64,000 bases of DNA, from contig NZ_AP022577.1 in NCBI RefSeq assembly GCF_010730955.1, forward strand, positions 4,340,001 to 4,404,000, read 5' to 3'. The notes below the pieces were generated by a model, which made no database searches, had not been told where the DNA came from, and saw nothing but the letters and a program-made list of their open reading frames with translations. The stretch's first letter is position 1. Each line of letters begins with the position of its first letter. The DNA is from Mycolicibacterium aubagnense. Its GTDB lineage: Bacteria; Actinomycetota; Actinomycetes; Mycobacteriales; Mycobacteriaceae. This document shows, one piece after another, positions 7,271 through 20,739 of this stretch. The translations under genes and the position numbers were made by a program.

Positions 7271-8809
7271 TCAACGCCAGGACGGCAGCACGATCTCCAT
7301 GTTCCAGGTGGACGGCGAGATGGGCAGCCCCGTCAGGATCGGGTACATCCAGGCGAAGTTGGTGATCACCAGCGCCACGTAGAAGCACACGACCAGCAGC
7401 CCGAGCGTTCGTCGCTCCGGTTCCGTCGATCTGGGATACAGGATGTCGCCGAGGATCAGCGTGATCAGGATGATCAGGAACGGCGCCATGGGCGTCGCGT
7501 AGAAGAAGTACATCTGCCGGTCGATGTCGGCGAACCACGGCAGGTACCCAGCGGTGTAGCCGGTGAGCGCGGCGGCGTACCGCCAGTCGCGTTTGACGAA
7601 CGTCCGCCACGCGGCCCAGGCCAGCACGGGTACCGCGATGAACCACATGGCCGGCGTCCCCGCCAGCATCACGGCCTTGACGCACGACTGCGCACCGCAG
7701 CCTGGCACGTTGGTGTTGTCGATGGCGTAGAGCACCGGCCGCAGCGACATCGGCCAGGTCCACGGCTTGGACTCCCACGGGTGATGGTTGCCCGCGGCGT
7801 TGGTCAGCCCGGAATGGAATCGGTAGACGTCGTGGGTGTAGTACCACAGTGAGCGCAGCGCGGCGAAGGGCCCGTCGCCGATGTTCCGGCCTTCCATGTG
7901 CCGGTCGATCGCGGTTTCCGACGCGAACCACGGCGCATACGACGCCAGATAGATCCCGACCGGGATGAGCGTCAGCGCCCACATCCCCGGCAGGACATCG
8001 CGCCGCAGCGTGCCCAGCCACGGCCGCTGTACGCGGTACGCACGCCGGGCCGAGATGTCGAAAGCGACGGTCATCAAGCCGAAGAACACCATGTAGTAGA
8101 GGCCTGACCATTTCACCGCCAGCGCGAGACCCAGCAGCACGCCGGCGCCGAACCGCCACCACCGCACGCCCAGGCGCGGACCCCACACGGTCTCCGCGAT
8201 CCGGCCCTCGGTCATCGCGACGTGCATGCGAGCGCGCACCTGGTCGCGGTCGACGATGAGCGCGCCGAACGCCGCCACGACGAACACCGCTTGATAGACG
8301 TCCAGTAGCGCCGTGCGGGCCGAGACGAAGCTGACGCCGTCGGCGACGACCAGCAGTCCGGCGATGCCGCCCAGCAGCGTCGAGCGCGTCATGCGCCGCA
8401 CGATCCGTGCCACGAGCAGCACCAGGATGACGCCACACACCGCACCGGAGAACCGCCAGCCGACGCCGTTGTAGCCGAAAATCCACTCGCCGATGGCCAT
8501 CAGCTGTTTGGCGACCGGGGGATGCACCACCAGGCCGTAGCCGGGGTTGTCCTCGACGCCGTGGTTGTGCAGCACCTGCCAGGCCTGTGGCGCGTAGTGC
8601 TTCTCGTCGAAGATCGGGGTGCCCGCATCGGTCGGCGAGCCCAGGTTCAGGAACCGGGTGATCGCGGCCAGCGCGGTGATCACCGCGGTCATGGTCCAGC
8701 CGCGCAGCCGGTCGGTGGGGCCGAAATCGGCGGCGGGGGTCAGTGGCGCCGGACTGATCACAGGCACCTCGCGCTCGGCGTCGGAGGCGTCGAGCGCGGC
8801 GGCGGTCAC
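7271..8809 (-). CDS. pmt: protein O-mannosyltransferase
   Basis: This polytopic membrane protein of 512 aa belongs to the PMT/GT39 family. The acidic pair in FDEKHYAPQAW lies in the first extracytoplasmic loop after the first membrane helix, as in other PMTs. HPPVAKQLM and ARTALLDVYQ follow, then many hydrophobic helices and a C-terminal aromatic-rich region. The enzyme transfers mannose from polyprenyl-phosphomannose to Ser/Thr of exported proteins. Several Thr/Pro-rich lipoproteins in this window are plausible substrates. The start is GTG 8809, divergent from rsmI with 24 bp between starts. This matches the Rv1002c-Rv1003 arrangement. Confidence 0.93.
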   Translation of the reverse strand: MTAAALDASDAEREVPVISPAPLTPAADFGPTDRLRGWTMTAVITALAAITRFLNLGSPTDAGTPIFDEKHYAPQAWQVLHNHGVEDNPGYGLVVHPPVAKQLMAIGEWIFGYNGVGWRFSGAVCGVILVLLVARIVRRMTRSTLLGGIAGLLVVADGVSFVSARTALLDVYQAVFVVAAFGALIVDRDQVRARMHVAMTEGRIAETVWGPRLGVRWWRFGAGVLLGLALAVKWSGLYYMVFFGLMTVAFDISARRAYRVQRPWLGTLRRDVLPGMWALTLIPVGIYLASYAPWFASETAIDRHMEGRNIGDGPFAALRSLWYYTHDVYRFHSGLTNAAGNHHPWESKPWTWPMSLRPVLYAIDNTNVPGCGAQSCVKAVMLAGTPAMWFIAVPVLAWAAWRTFVKRDWRYAAALTGYTAGYLPWFADIDRQMYFFYATPMAPFLIILITLILGDILYPRSTEPERRTLGLLVVCFYVALVITNFAWMYPILTGLPISPSTWNMEIVLPSWR

Positions 8810-8833
8810 GTCAGCGATCGTAGGCTGTCCGGT

Positions 8834-9718
8834 GTGACAACACCGTATGGCGCCGGTCGGCTGCTGCTCGCGGCCACTCCGCTGGGCCAGCCTGGCGACG
8901 CTTCGGCCCGCCTGATCGAGGCACTGGGCAGTGCCGACGTGATCGCCGCCGAGGACACCCGACGGGTGCGTGCCCTGGCTGCGTCGCTGGATGTCCGGCC
9001 CGTTGGGCGCGTGGTCAGCTTCTTCGACCAGAACGAAGCGGCGCGGGTGGCGGGACTGGTGGAGTCGATCGCCGCGGGGGAGACGGTGCTGGTGGTCAGC
9101 GACGCCGGCATGCCGCTGATCAGCGATCCCGGATACCGGTTGGTCGCGGCGTGCGCCGAGGCAGGGTTGCCGGTGTCGTGCCTGCCCGGCCCGTCGGCGG
9201 TGACGACGGCGCTGGCGGTGTCCGGGCTGGCGTCGGACCGGTTCTGCTTCGAAGGCTTCGCGCCGCGCAAGGGGCGCAGGGCCTGGCTGGCCGGATTCGC
9301 GACCGAGCGGCGGACGTGTGTGTTCTTCGAGTCACCGCGGCGGCTGGCCGAATGTCTCGCCGACGCAGTGTCGGCACTCGGTCCGGACCGGCGGGCTGTC
9401 GTGTGCCGTGAGCTGACCAAGACCCACGAGGAGATTCGTCGGGGCACACTCGCGGAATTGGCCGAGTGGGCCGCCGACGGCGTGCTCGGCGAGATCACCG
9501 TGGTGCTGGCGGGAGCGACGCCGGTGGCTGATCTGGACACGTTGGTGGGGCTGGTGGAGGAACTCGTGGACGACGGCGAGCGCGTCAAAGACGCGTGTGC
9601 GCAGGTGATCGCCGAGAACCCTGGCGCCCCGTCCCGGCGCGAGCTTTACGACGCGGTCCTCAAATCCCGCGCACTCGCGATGTCGTCAGGGGCCGACGAT
9701 GGCGGCGGCCTTGTGTAG
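8834..9718 (+). CDS. rsmI: 16S rRNA 2'-O-ribose C1402 methyltransferase
   Basis: The 294-aa product shows the tetrapyrrole-methylase fold of RsmI: LLLAATPLGQPGD, the conserved AEDTRRVRAL, VVSDAGMPLISDPGYRL, and LPGPSAVTTAL. RsmI adds the 2'-O-methyl of C1402 in the ribosomal P site using SAM. The start is GTG 8834, the first start giving the conserved beginning. The 3' end overlaps the convergent pabB gene by 33 bp. Confidence 0.92.
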   Translation: MTTPYGAGRLLLAATPLGQPGDASARLIEALGSADVIAAEDTRRVRALAASLDVRPVGRVVSFFDQNEAARVAGLVESIAAGETVLVVSDAGMPLISDPGYRLVAACAEAGLPVSCLPGPSAVTTALAVSGLASDRFCFEGFAPRKGRRAWLAGFATERRTCVFFESPRRLAECLADAVSALGPDRRAVVCRELTKTHEEIRRGTLAELAEWAADGVLGEITVVLAGATPVADLDTLVGLVEELVDDGERVKDACAQVIAENPGAPSRRELYDAVLKSRALAMSSGADDGGGLV

Positions 9719-10873
9719 GCATTCATCCCACTCGCGGTCGGGGTCGGAGTCAGCGGTGATGCCGCCGCCCACACCCAGCACCGCGGCGCCGTCGGCGTCG
9801 AATTCCACCGTCCGGATCGCGACGTTCAATTCGGTGCCGGCCAGTGGTGATGCCAAACCGACGGTGCCGCAATAGATTCCACGGTCGTAGGGTTCCCACT
9901 CGGCGAGGAGTTCGCGGGCGCGGCACTTCGGGGTGCCGGTGACCGACGCCGGCGGGAAGGTGGCGTCCAGTACGGCTGCCATCGGGGTCGCGGCCGGAAC
10001 CTCTGCGGCCACCGTCGACACCAGGTGCCAGACGCCGGGGGCGGGTTTGACCGCCAGGAGTTCCGGGACCCGGACCGACCCGGTGGTCGCGACGCGGCTC
10101 AGATCATTGCGAACCAGGTCGACGATCATGATGTTCTCGGCGACGTCCTTGACCGAGGACGCCAGGTCTGACGGTGAATGATCAAGGGGCAGAGTGCCTT
10201 TGATGGGACTCGAGGTGACAACCTCGCCGCGACGGCTGAGAAAGAGTTCCGGGGACAGTGACGCCACCGCGCCCCACTCGCCCGCGACGAACGCGGCCCG
10301 GGCGGGTGCGGTCCGCGTCACCGCGTCGACGAAAAAGTCAATGGGTGCACCGGAAATCCGCCCGGTGAAGCGGGTGCAGACGCAGGCCTGGTACACCTCG
10401 CCGGCGGCGATCGCTTCCAGACAGGACAGCACGCCGGCGCGGTGACTGGCGCGGTCCGGCGGACGCCATTCGATGGCGTACGGGGCGGGCTGGGCCGGCT
10501 GCAGCGCGGCGATCCAATCAGGAACCGCTGCCCCGGAAAGGCTTTCGTACCACCACCGTCCGGCCACGTCCTGCCGCAGCACGCAATCGGACCAGCCGCC
10601 GGCCGCCTTCGGTATCCGGCCTCCGCCGTCCGGGTAAGACAGGTACCCGAACCAACCGCCGCCGATCACGTCGCCGGAACCCGTTGGTGCGTCGAATACT
10701 TCGGCGGCGGCGACCGGTTCGATGGCCACACTCGGCGCGATGACGGCCGTCGCGCCGAACCAGTCACCCAGCAGTGCGGCCGGCGGCGGCAATCCGCGCA
10801 GAGCGGCAGCGTCGGCGACAGCCTTCAAGACGCCCGGGGCGTCGCCCAGGTCGGCCAACCGCTCGACTCGCAC
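9686..10873 (-). CDS. pabB: aminodeoxychorismate synthase component I
   Basis: The 395-aa chorismate-binding enzyme has GEVYQACVCTRF, the ADC-synthase motif SSPIKGTLP with the active-site Lys, MIVDLVRNDLSRVA, FPPASVTGTPKCRA, and a C-terminal GGGITADSDPDREWDE. The PIKGT form distinguishes it from anthranilate synthase (PIAGT). It converts chorismate to aminodeoxychorismate for folate synthesis, using ammonia from a separate glutaminase that is not in this window. The N-terminal domain is shorter than in E. coli PabB. The start is GTG 10873, and the terminal 33 bp overlap the rsmI 3' end on the other strand. Confidence 0.9.
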   Translation of the reverse strand: MRVERLADLGDAPGVLKAVADAAALRGLPPPAALLGDWFGATAVIAPSVAIEPVAAAEVFDAPTGSGDVIGGGWFGYLSYPDGGGRIPKAAGGWSDCVLRQDVAGRWWYESLSGAAVPDWIAALQPAQPAPYAIEWRPPDRASHRAGVLSCLEAIAAGEVYQACVCTRFTGRISGAPIDFFVDAVTRTAPARAAFVAGEWGAVASLSPELFLSRRGEVVTSSPIKGTLPLDHSPSDLASSVKDVAENIMIVDLVRNDLSRVATTGSVRVPELLAVKPAPGVWHLVSTVAAEVPAATPMAAVLDATFPPASVTGTPKCRARELLAEWEPYDRGIYCGTVGLASPLAGTELNVAIRTVEFDADGAAVLGVGGGITADSDPDREWDECLHKAAAIVGP

Positions 10874-10900
10874 GCCCCACAGCTTCGCCTATGACCTCGA

Positions 10901-11066
10901 GCAGACGCAAAACTGTCGATTCTTCGGGCTGCCGTTGATCGTGCGTCTACGCAGGCGTCTACTCGACCCTTGTCTGCCTGGGCGCACGATCAACTTGAGG
11001 CTGTCGTTGACTGTGCGCCTCGGCTGAGGTCTCCTCGCAGTTTGTCTGCGTGGACGCAATGTCAAC
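10901..11066. repeat. cluster of five degenerate repeats in alternating orientation
   Basis: The spacer between pabB and the sigma-factor gene holds copies of a unit that reads roughly GTTGAtcgTGCGtCcaCGCAG on one strand. Copies run forward at 10934-10955 and 11006-11028 and reverse at 10971-10994 and 11041-11066. A weaker reverse copy lies at 10901-10920. Facing copies can pair into hairpins. The region has no credible coding frame. Confidence 0.6.
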
Positions 11067-11122
11067 GCACACAGGCTGATACTTGTCAATCGCCCAGCTG
11101 ATCGAGTGCGCCGATTGTCGAT

Positions 11123-12034
11123 TCAGCGCCGGATCTCCCGCTCGACCAGCACACCACCGAGCTTGTCGGGGTTGCGCATGGCGTAGAAGTGGCTGATCTT
11201 GCCGTCCTCGATCTCGATCAGGATGACGCCCTCGAGCTTCTCGCCGAGGTACAGCACCAGCGCCGGCGCATTGTTGTACGTGGCGAGGTCGAAGCGGGCC
11301 TCCGGGTATTCCGCGGCGCCGCGCATGAGCCCCAGGAGCAGTCGCCCGACCTTGTCCGGGCCGTACACCGGCCGGCGGGCGGCGCTGACCTTGCCGTCAC
11401 TGTCCGCGGTCCAGGTGACATTGGGGGCCAGGAGCGTCATCAGGCCGTCCAGGTCTCCGGTCGCGGCCGCCGTGAGGAACTGGGTCGTCACCTCGGCGGA
11501 CTTGGCGGTGTCGGGCGTGAAGCGCTTGCGCCGGGCCTGCACGTGTTCACGAGCGCGGTGCGCCACCTGCCGGACTGCGGCGGTGGATTTGCCTACGGCG
11601 CCGGCGATTTCGTCGTAGTCGAAGCCGAAGACCTCCCGCAGCACGAACACGGCCCGTTCGTCGGGGCCCAGGGTTTCGAGGACCACGAGCATCGCCATCG
11701 AAACCGATTCGGCGAGTACGACATCCGACGAGGCGTCCCGCTCGTCGAGCAGCAGTGGTTCGGGCAACCACGGGCCGACGTACTCCTCGCGGCGCCGTGC
11801 CCCCGCCCGCAACGTGTTCAGAGCCTGCCGGGTGACCAACTGCGCGAGATAGGACTTGGTGTCCCGCACCGTGTCGAGATCGATCTCGGCCCACCGCAGG
11901 TAGCTGTCCTGCAGCACGTCGTCGGATTCCGTTGCGGAGCCCAGGATTTCGTAGGCGATGGTGAAGAGGAGCGGCCGCAGGCGGGTGAACCGCTCGGCGT
12001 GTTCACCCCCTGCAGTGCTGGCCGAGCCCGTCAT
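11123..12034 (-). CDS. ECF41-type sigma factor with C-terminal SnoaL-like domain
   Basis: The 303-aa protein has sigma region 2 (ESDDVLQDSYLRWAEID) and region 4 (LGPDERAVFVLREVFGFDYDEIAGAVGKSTAAVRQVAHRAR). A SnoaL-like domain of about 100 residues follows, containing the SDGKVSAARRPVYGPDKV stretch corresponding to the DGGGK-type motif of ECF41 factors. In that family the C-terminal domain tunes sigma activity instead of a classical anti-sigma factor. It resembles SigJ-class proteins. The ATG at 12034 overlaps the stop of the upstream oxidoreductase gene (ATGA), so the two are translationally coupled. ECF41 genes typically sit beside such oxidoreductases. Confidence 0.87.
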   Translation of the reverse strand: MTGSASTAGGEHAERFTRLRPLLFTIAYEILGSATESDDVLQDSYLRWAEIDLDTVRDTKSYLAQLVTRQALNTLRAGARRREEYVGPWLPEPLLLDERDASSDVVLAESVSMAMLVVLETLGPDERAVFVLREVFGFDYDEIAGAVGKSTAAVRQVAHRAREHVQARRKRFTPDTAKSAEVTTQFLTAAATGDLDGLMTLLAPNVTWTADSDGKVSAARRPVYGPDKVGRLLLGLMRGAAEYPEARFDLATYNNAPALVLYLGEKLEGVILIEIEDGKISHFYAMRNPDKLGGVLVEREIRR

Positions 12035-13212
12035 GCGGTGACGGCCTCGGCGAGACGTTCGGCCCGCTTGCCGCCCTTCATCACGAACACCGCGCTGGGC
12101 TTGCGGGCAGTCCGCCGGATGCCCCACAGCGTGCCCTTGCAGATCGCTTCCTTCAGCTTCGCCCCGACCCGACCGCCGATGTAGTAATTCGTGGCGGAGT
12201 CGTCCTTCCGGGCGATCTGGATGGTCGCCGTGTGGCGACCCACGCTGATGCACGATCCGGCGAACACGGGGTCGAGGGCCTTGGGCTCGGTGCCGGCGAT
12301 CCGGCTCAGGACGGTCCCCACTGCCGTCACGGTGAGTGGGCTGGAGGCCTGGCAGCTCATCCGCAGTGGCTGACCCGACGGCGCCGCGGCGTCACCGGTC
12401 GCGACGATGCGCGGATCATCGATGCTGGTCAGGGTTTCGTCGGTGAGCAGCCGGCCCAGGTCGTCGGTGCGCAGCCCGCTGGCGGTCGCCAGTTCCGGGG
12501 TGCCGAAGCCGGCGGTCCACACCGTCACGGCGCTGCTGATGAAACGCCCGTCGGCCAGGGTCACCCGGTTGGCGCTGACGGCGCTGACGTCGCCCTCGAC
12601 GACCGTCACGCCCAGCTTGGCCAGGGCCTTGGCCACCGAGCGGCGTGCCGGGGCACTCAGCGACGGTCCGAGCTTGTTGCCGACCAGCACGACGTTGCGA
12701 CCGGCCTCGGCGAATTCGGCAGCCGCCTCGATACCGGTCAGGCCGGCGCCGATGACCACCAATGGCGCGGATTGCGGCACGTCCTGCAGCCGGGCAGCCA
12801 GCCGCTCGGCCTGCTCGAATTCGGCCAGGGGATAGGCGAATTCGGCGGCCCCGGGCACCGATGCCGGCACCGTTCCGGTGCTGCCGACGGCGTAGATGAG
12901 GTAGTCGTAGTCCAGCGTGTCGCCGGACGCCAGTTCGACGGTGCGGGCCGCGGCGTCGATGCGGGTGGCGGTGTCGACCACCAGACGCACCCCGTCGCCG
13001 AGGAGCGTGTCGTAGCCGACGGTGGCGTCGTAGTTTCCGGCCGCGTGCTGGTGCAGGCGGATGCGTTCGACGAACTTGGGCCGCGGATTGACGAGAGTGA
13101 CGTCTACCGGGCAGCCGCTGTCGTCGCGCATCCGGACATGATTGGCCGCCAGGGCGCCGGCGTATCCGCCACCGATGACGACGACACGGTTGGGCTTCTG
13201 GTTTCCGGTCAT
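12031..13212 (-). CDS. FAD/NAD(P)-dependent oxidoreductase (NDH-2-like), ECF41 partner
   Basis: The 393-aa flavoprotein has an N-terminal dinucleotide-binding fold (VVVIGGGYAGALAANHV), a second one for NAD(P) (LVVIGAGLTGIEAAAEFAE) and the C-terminal FAD motif IVATGDAAAPSG. This is the layout of NADH dehydrogenase-2 and ferredoxin reductase-like enzymes. There is no evident membrane anchor. GGAGATGCAGTG precedes the ATG at 13212 and supports this start. It forms an operon with the ECF41 sigma gene and is preceded by a promoter matching that sigma family, so it is probably the direct target. Its electron acceptor is unknown. Confidence 0.87.
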   Translation of the reverse strand: MTGNQKPNRVVVIGGGYAGALAANHVRMRDDSGCPVDVTLVNPRPKFVERIRLHQHAAGNYDATVGYDTLLGDGVRLVVDTATRIDAAARTVELASGDTLDYDYLIYAVGSTGTVPASVPGAAEFAYPLAEFEQAERLAARLQDVPQSAPLVVIGAGLTGIEAAAEFAEAGRNVVLVGNKLGPSLSAPARRSVAKALAKLGVTVVEGDVSAVSANRVTLADGRFISSAVTVWTAGFGTPELATASGLRTDDLGRLLTDETLTSIDDPRIVATGDAAAPSGQPLRMSCQASSPLTVTAVGTVLSRIAGTEPKALDPVFAGSCISVGRHTATIQIARKDDSATNYYIGGRVGAKLKEAICKGTLWGIRRTARKPSAVFVMKGGKRAERLAEAVTA

Positions 13213-13247
13213 CACTGCATCTCCTTCGGGGTTGGTTATGCCCTCAA

Positions 13248-13274
13248 GACACCAGCGGCGCCCGGAATGTGACA
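13248..13274 (-). promoter_or_regulatory. predicted ECF41 promoter of the oxidoreductase-sigma operon
   Basis: On the minus strand a -35 element TGTCACA (13274-13268) is followed, after a 16-base spacer, by TGTC (13251-13248). The published ECF41 consensus is TGTCACA, about 16 bases, then CGTC. The element lies about 40 bp upstream of the oxidoreductase start. This predicts that the sigma factor transcribes its own operon. Confidence 0.72.
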
Positions 13275-13382
13275 GCCGCGCCATCGATGTGGCGCAGCTC
13301 ACACGTCCAGCGTGGTTGATCCTGCGCCTGGGGCGCAAAAGTGCGAGTGGCTCGCGCCGTCACCGCCGGGGTCGACACCGGG

Positions 13383-14747
<1,365 letters not shown>

Positions 14748-16370
14748 CTACTCCTTGGTTTCCGCTTGATAGCGGGGGAAAACGCCCGCGGGTGTCGGCA
14801 GCACCGTTCCGGGTGCCAGCCTGGTACCCACCGCACGGAAGTCCCGTGCCGAGGCGTCCTGCCCAAGAAGATCGAGCAACTTCCCCCCCGACTCCGGCAT
14901 CACCGGCTGCACCAGCAGTGCGGCGATCCGGACCGCCTCCAGCGTCGTGTACAGCACCGTGCCGAAGCGCTTCTGGTCCGACTCGGCGGGGGACTTGCGC
15001 AGCACCCACGGTTCTTCGGCCGAGAAATAGCGGTTGGCGGCACCGAGCATCAGCCAGATCGCCTCCAAGGCCAGATGCATGGCCGGTACGTCGTAGTGCC
15101 CGCGCACGGTGTCCAGCAGGTCATCGGCCTGCTTGAGCAGCTCGAGGTCGGCGGCGGTGAATTCGCCTGGCTCCGGGACGATTCCGCCGAGGTTCTTGTT
15201 CACCATCGACAGTGAGCGCTGCGCCAGGTTGCCGAGCTCGTTGGCCAGGTCGGCGTTGATGCGACCGATGATGGCTTCCTCGCTGTAACTGCCGTCCTGG
15301 CCGAAGGACACCTCACGCAGGAAGAAATAGCGCACCTGGTCCAGGCCGAAGGCGTCGATCAGCGCGATGGGGTCGACGACGTTGCCGACCGACTTGCTCA
15401 TCTTCTCGCCCTTGACGTTGATGAAGCCGTGCGCGAAAACCCGTTCCGGAAGGGCGATTCCGGCCGACATCAGGAACGCCGGCCAGTACACGCTGTGGAA
15501 CCGGATGATGTCCTTGCCGATCATGTGCAGGTTCGCCGGCCAGTATTTGCCGAAGTCTTCGGCGGCGGTGTCCGGGAAGCCCACGCCTGTCAGGTAATTC
15601 GTCAACGCGTCCACCCACACGTACATGACGTGCTCGGGGTGGTCGGGGACCGGGACGCCCCAGTCGAACGTGGTCCGCGAGATCGACAGATCTTTGAGTC
15701 CACCCGAGACGAAGCTGATGATCTCGTTGCGGCGCACGTCCGGCCCGATGAACTCGGGGTGCGCTTCGTAGTGCGCCAGCAGCCGGTCGGTGTAGGCCGA
15801 CAGCTTGAAGAAGTAGGTCTGCTCCTCGGTCCACGTGACCGGAGTGCCGGTCTCGATGGCGAACCGGCCGGCCGAACCGTCTGGGCCGCGCACCTCGGTC
15901 TCGTCCTCGGCGAAGAAACGCTCGTCGCGCACGGAGTACCAGCCGGCGTAGGTGCCGAGGTAGATGTCCCCAGCCTCGTTCATCGCACGCCAGATCGCCT
16001 TGGACGCCTCGTAGTGGTCGGCGTCGGAGGTCCGGATGAACCGGTCGAACGAGATGTTGAGCTTCTCCTGCAGCGCCTGGAACACGTCGGAGTTGCGGGT
16101 GGCCAGCTCCGCCGCCGAGATGCCCTCGGCCGCGGCGGCCTCGGCCATCTTCTGCCCGTGCACGTCGGTGCCGGTCAGGTAGCGGACGTCGAAGCCGTCG
16201 AGCCGCTTGAACCGGGCGATCGCGTCCGTGGCGATGTACTCGTACGCGTGCCCGATGTGCGGTGCGCCGTTCGGGTACGCGATGGCGGTCGTGATGTAGA
16301 AAGGCGCGCCTGGGGTGCGCGTCCCCGCGCTGGGGGCTTCAGCTGTGCCGGGCGAAGTCTGCTCACTCAT
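14748..16370 (-). CDS. metG: methionyl-tRNA synthetase
   Basis: The 540-aa class I synthetase has the HIGH signature in [11 protein letters not shown] near residue 37 and KMSKS in [10 protein letters not shown]. The tRNA-binding helical domain contains the [14 protein letters not shown] and [10 protein letters not shown] segments. It is the shorter type without a C-terminal dimerisation domain. It charges initiator and elongator tRNA-Met. The gene is divergent from tatD with 24 bp between starts and is followed by gdhA. Position and partner match Rv1007c-Rv1008. About 25 low-complexity Ala/Pro/Thr residues precede the catalytic domain. Confidence 0.96.
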   Translation of the reverse strand: MSEQTSPGTAEAPSAGTRTPGAPFYITTAIAYPNGAPHIGHAYEYIATDAIARFKRLDGFDVRYLTGTDVHGQKMAEAAAAEGISAAELATRNSDVFQALQEKLNISFDRFIRTSDADHYEASKAIWRAMNEAGDIYLGTYAGWYSVRDERFFAEDETEVRGPDGSAGRFAIETGTPVTWTEEQTYFFKLSAYTDRLLAHYEAHPEFIGPDVRRNEIISFVSGGLKDLSISRTTFDWGVPVPDHPEHVMYVWVDALTNYLTGVGFPDTAAEDFGKYWPANLHMIGKDIIRFHSVYWPAFLMSAGIALPERVFAHGFINVKGEKMSKSVGNVVDPIALIDAFGLDQVRYFFLREVSFGQDGSYSEEAIIGRINADLANELGNLAQRSLSMVNKNLGGIVPEPGEFTAADLELLKQADDLLDTVRGHYDVPAMHLALEAIWLMLGAANRYFSAEEPWVLRKSPAESDQKRFGTVLYTTLEAVRIAALLVQPVMPESGGKLLDLLGQDASARDFRAVGTRLAPGTVLPTPAGVFPRYQAETKE

Positions 16371-16394
16371 TTGTTCTCACCTTAAGGTGTCGCT

Positions 16395-19413
<3,019 letters not shown>

Positions 19414-19479
19414 GCCAATCAGGCCCGGTTTCTCACCACTTGGTGTTGTGACTGTCGCTGCGGGCGTTAATGTCGTGGC

Positions 19480-20448
19480 GTGTCTGCGTCGGATGGAAAC
19501 ACTGCTTCTGAGTGGGTACCCACAGGCTCGGTGACCGTCCGCGTGCCGGGCAAGGTGAACCTGTACCTCGGTGTCGGTGACTGTCGTGACGACGGCTACC
19601 ACGAGCTGACCACGGTTTTCCACGCCGTCTCCCTGTTCGACGAGGTGACCGTGCGCAACGCCGACCTGCTGTCGGTGGAGATGTTCGGCGACGGCGCCGA
19701 GGGCCTGCCGACGGACCACCGCAACCTGGCCTGGCGGGCCGCGGAACTGATGGCCGAGCACGTCGGCCGCGCGCCCGATGTGGCCATCTCGATCGCCAAG
19801 TCCATCCCGGTGGCCGGCGGCATGGCCGGCGGCAGCGCCGACGCGGCCGCCGTGCTGGTCGCGATGAACAACCTGTGGGAGCTGGGCGTGCCCCGGCGCG
19901 ACCTCCACACGCTGGCCGCACGGCTGGGCAGCGACGTGCCGTTCGCGCTGCACGGCGGCACTGCCCTGGGCACCGGCCGCGGCGAGCAGCTGGCGACCGT
20001 GCTGGCGCGCAACACCTTCCATTGGGTGCTGGCCTTCGCCGAGGGCGGGTTGTCCACGCCGAAAGTCTTCGCTGAGCTGGACAACCTCCGGGCCGACGCA
20101 CGCAAGGGCGGACCGCCGGCGCTCGACGATCCCGAGCCGTTGCTGACCGCGTTGGCATCGGGTGATCCCCGGCAACTTGCGCCCCTGTTGGGCAATGACC
20201 TGCAGGCCGCGGCCGTCAGCCTGGACACGGGTCTGCGACGCACGCTGCGGGCGGGTGTCGAAGCCGGTGCGCTGGCCGGCATCGTGTCCGGTTCAGGGCC
20301 GACGTGCGCCTTCCTGTGTACCTCTGCCGAGGATGCGGTCGAGGTCGGCACCCAGCTTTCCGGCGCCGGCGTGTGCCGGACGGTACGCGTGGCCAGCGGC
20401 CCCGTGCACGGCGCCAGGGTGGTGCCGGCGCCCAGCAAGCACGCCTGA
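19480..20448 (+). CDS. ispE: 4-diphosphocytidyl-2-C-methyl-D-erythritol kinase
   Basis: The 322-aa GHMP kinase has [14 protein letters not shown], the ATP-binding [35 protein letters not shown] and [13 protein letters not shown]. It phosphorylates CDP-methylerythritol in the MEP isoprenoid pathway. The start GTG 19480 has no strong ribosome binding site. The conserved region begins about 15 residues later, so a slightly later start is possible. It lies 66 bp after ksgA, probably in the same operon. Confidence 0.95.
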   Translation: MSASDGNTASEWVPTGSVTVRVPGKVNLYLGVGDCRDDGYHELTTVFHAVSLFDEVTVRNADLLSVEMFGDGAEGLPTDHRNLAWRAAELMAEHVGRAPDVAISIAKSIPVAGGMAGGSADAAAVLVAMNNLWELGVPRRDLHTLAARLGSDVPFALHGGTALGTGRGEQLATVLARNTFHWVLAFAEGGLSTPKVFAELDNLRADARKGGPPALDDPEPLLTALASGDPRQLAPLLGNDLQAAAVSLDTGLRRTLRAGVEAGALAGIVSGSGPTCAFLCTSAEDAVEVGTQLSGAGVCRTVRVASGPVHGARVVPAPSKHA

Positions 20449-20494
20449 TCGTGGTGTGACTCAGCACTCAATTCGTCCGATAGTTTGTTAGCTA

Positions 20495-20511
20495 CTTAAG
20501 AGTCTCTTAAG
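20495..20511. promoter_or_regulatory. 17-bp perfect palindrome, candidate operator
   Basis: CTTAAGAG-T-CTCTTAAG is a perfect odd palindrome in the 291-bp spacer between ispE and the Pks16-like gene, about 230 bp before the latter's start. Its size and AT-rich symmetry fit a binding site for a dimeric repressor such as a TetR or MarR protein. The cognate regulator is unknown. The rest of the spacer has no convincing gene. Confidence 0.55.
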
Positions 20512-20739
20512 ATGATCGATGGTGTATGCCAGCGGCCAGGCGTGGAACGCAATGGTTTCTCTCATCGGCAGTGTCGGTGAGGGATCGAGGCGCGCCAGGG
20601 CAACGGCGCTCTCGCGATCTGAGCCATCGATTCGAGATATAACCGCGGCCGAATTGTGCGTGCGCGCCTCTACGAGTGCGCCTACCACCGGACGGACTAT
20701 GGAACGACGGGCAGTGGCGCCTGACCTCAGGAGGTTGTC

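Noticed and set aside
9686..9718. Overlap of rsmI and pabB 3' ends as a special antisense arrangement
   Set aside because: A 33-bp tail-to-tail overlap is ordinary in compact actinobacterial genomes.
14766..16385. Long plus-strand open frames opposite metG
   Set aside because: They show shadow composition and lie wholly inside a well-identified synthetase gene.
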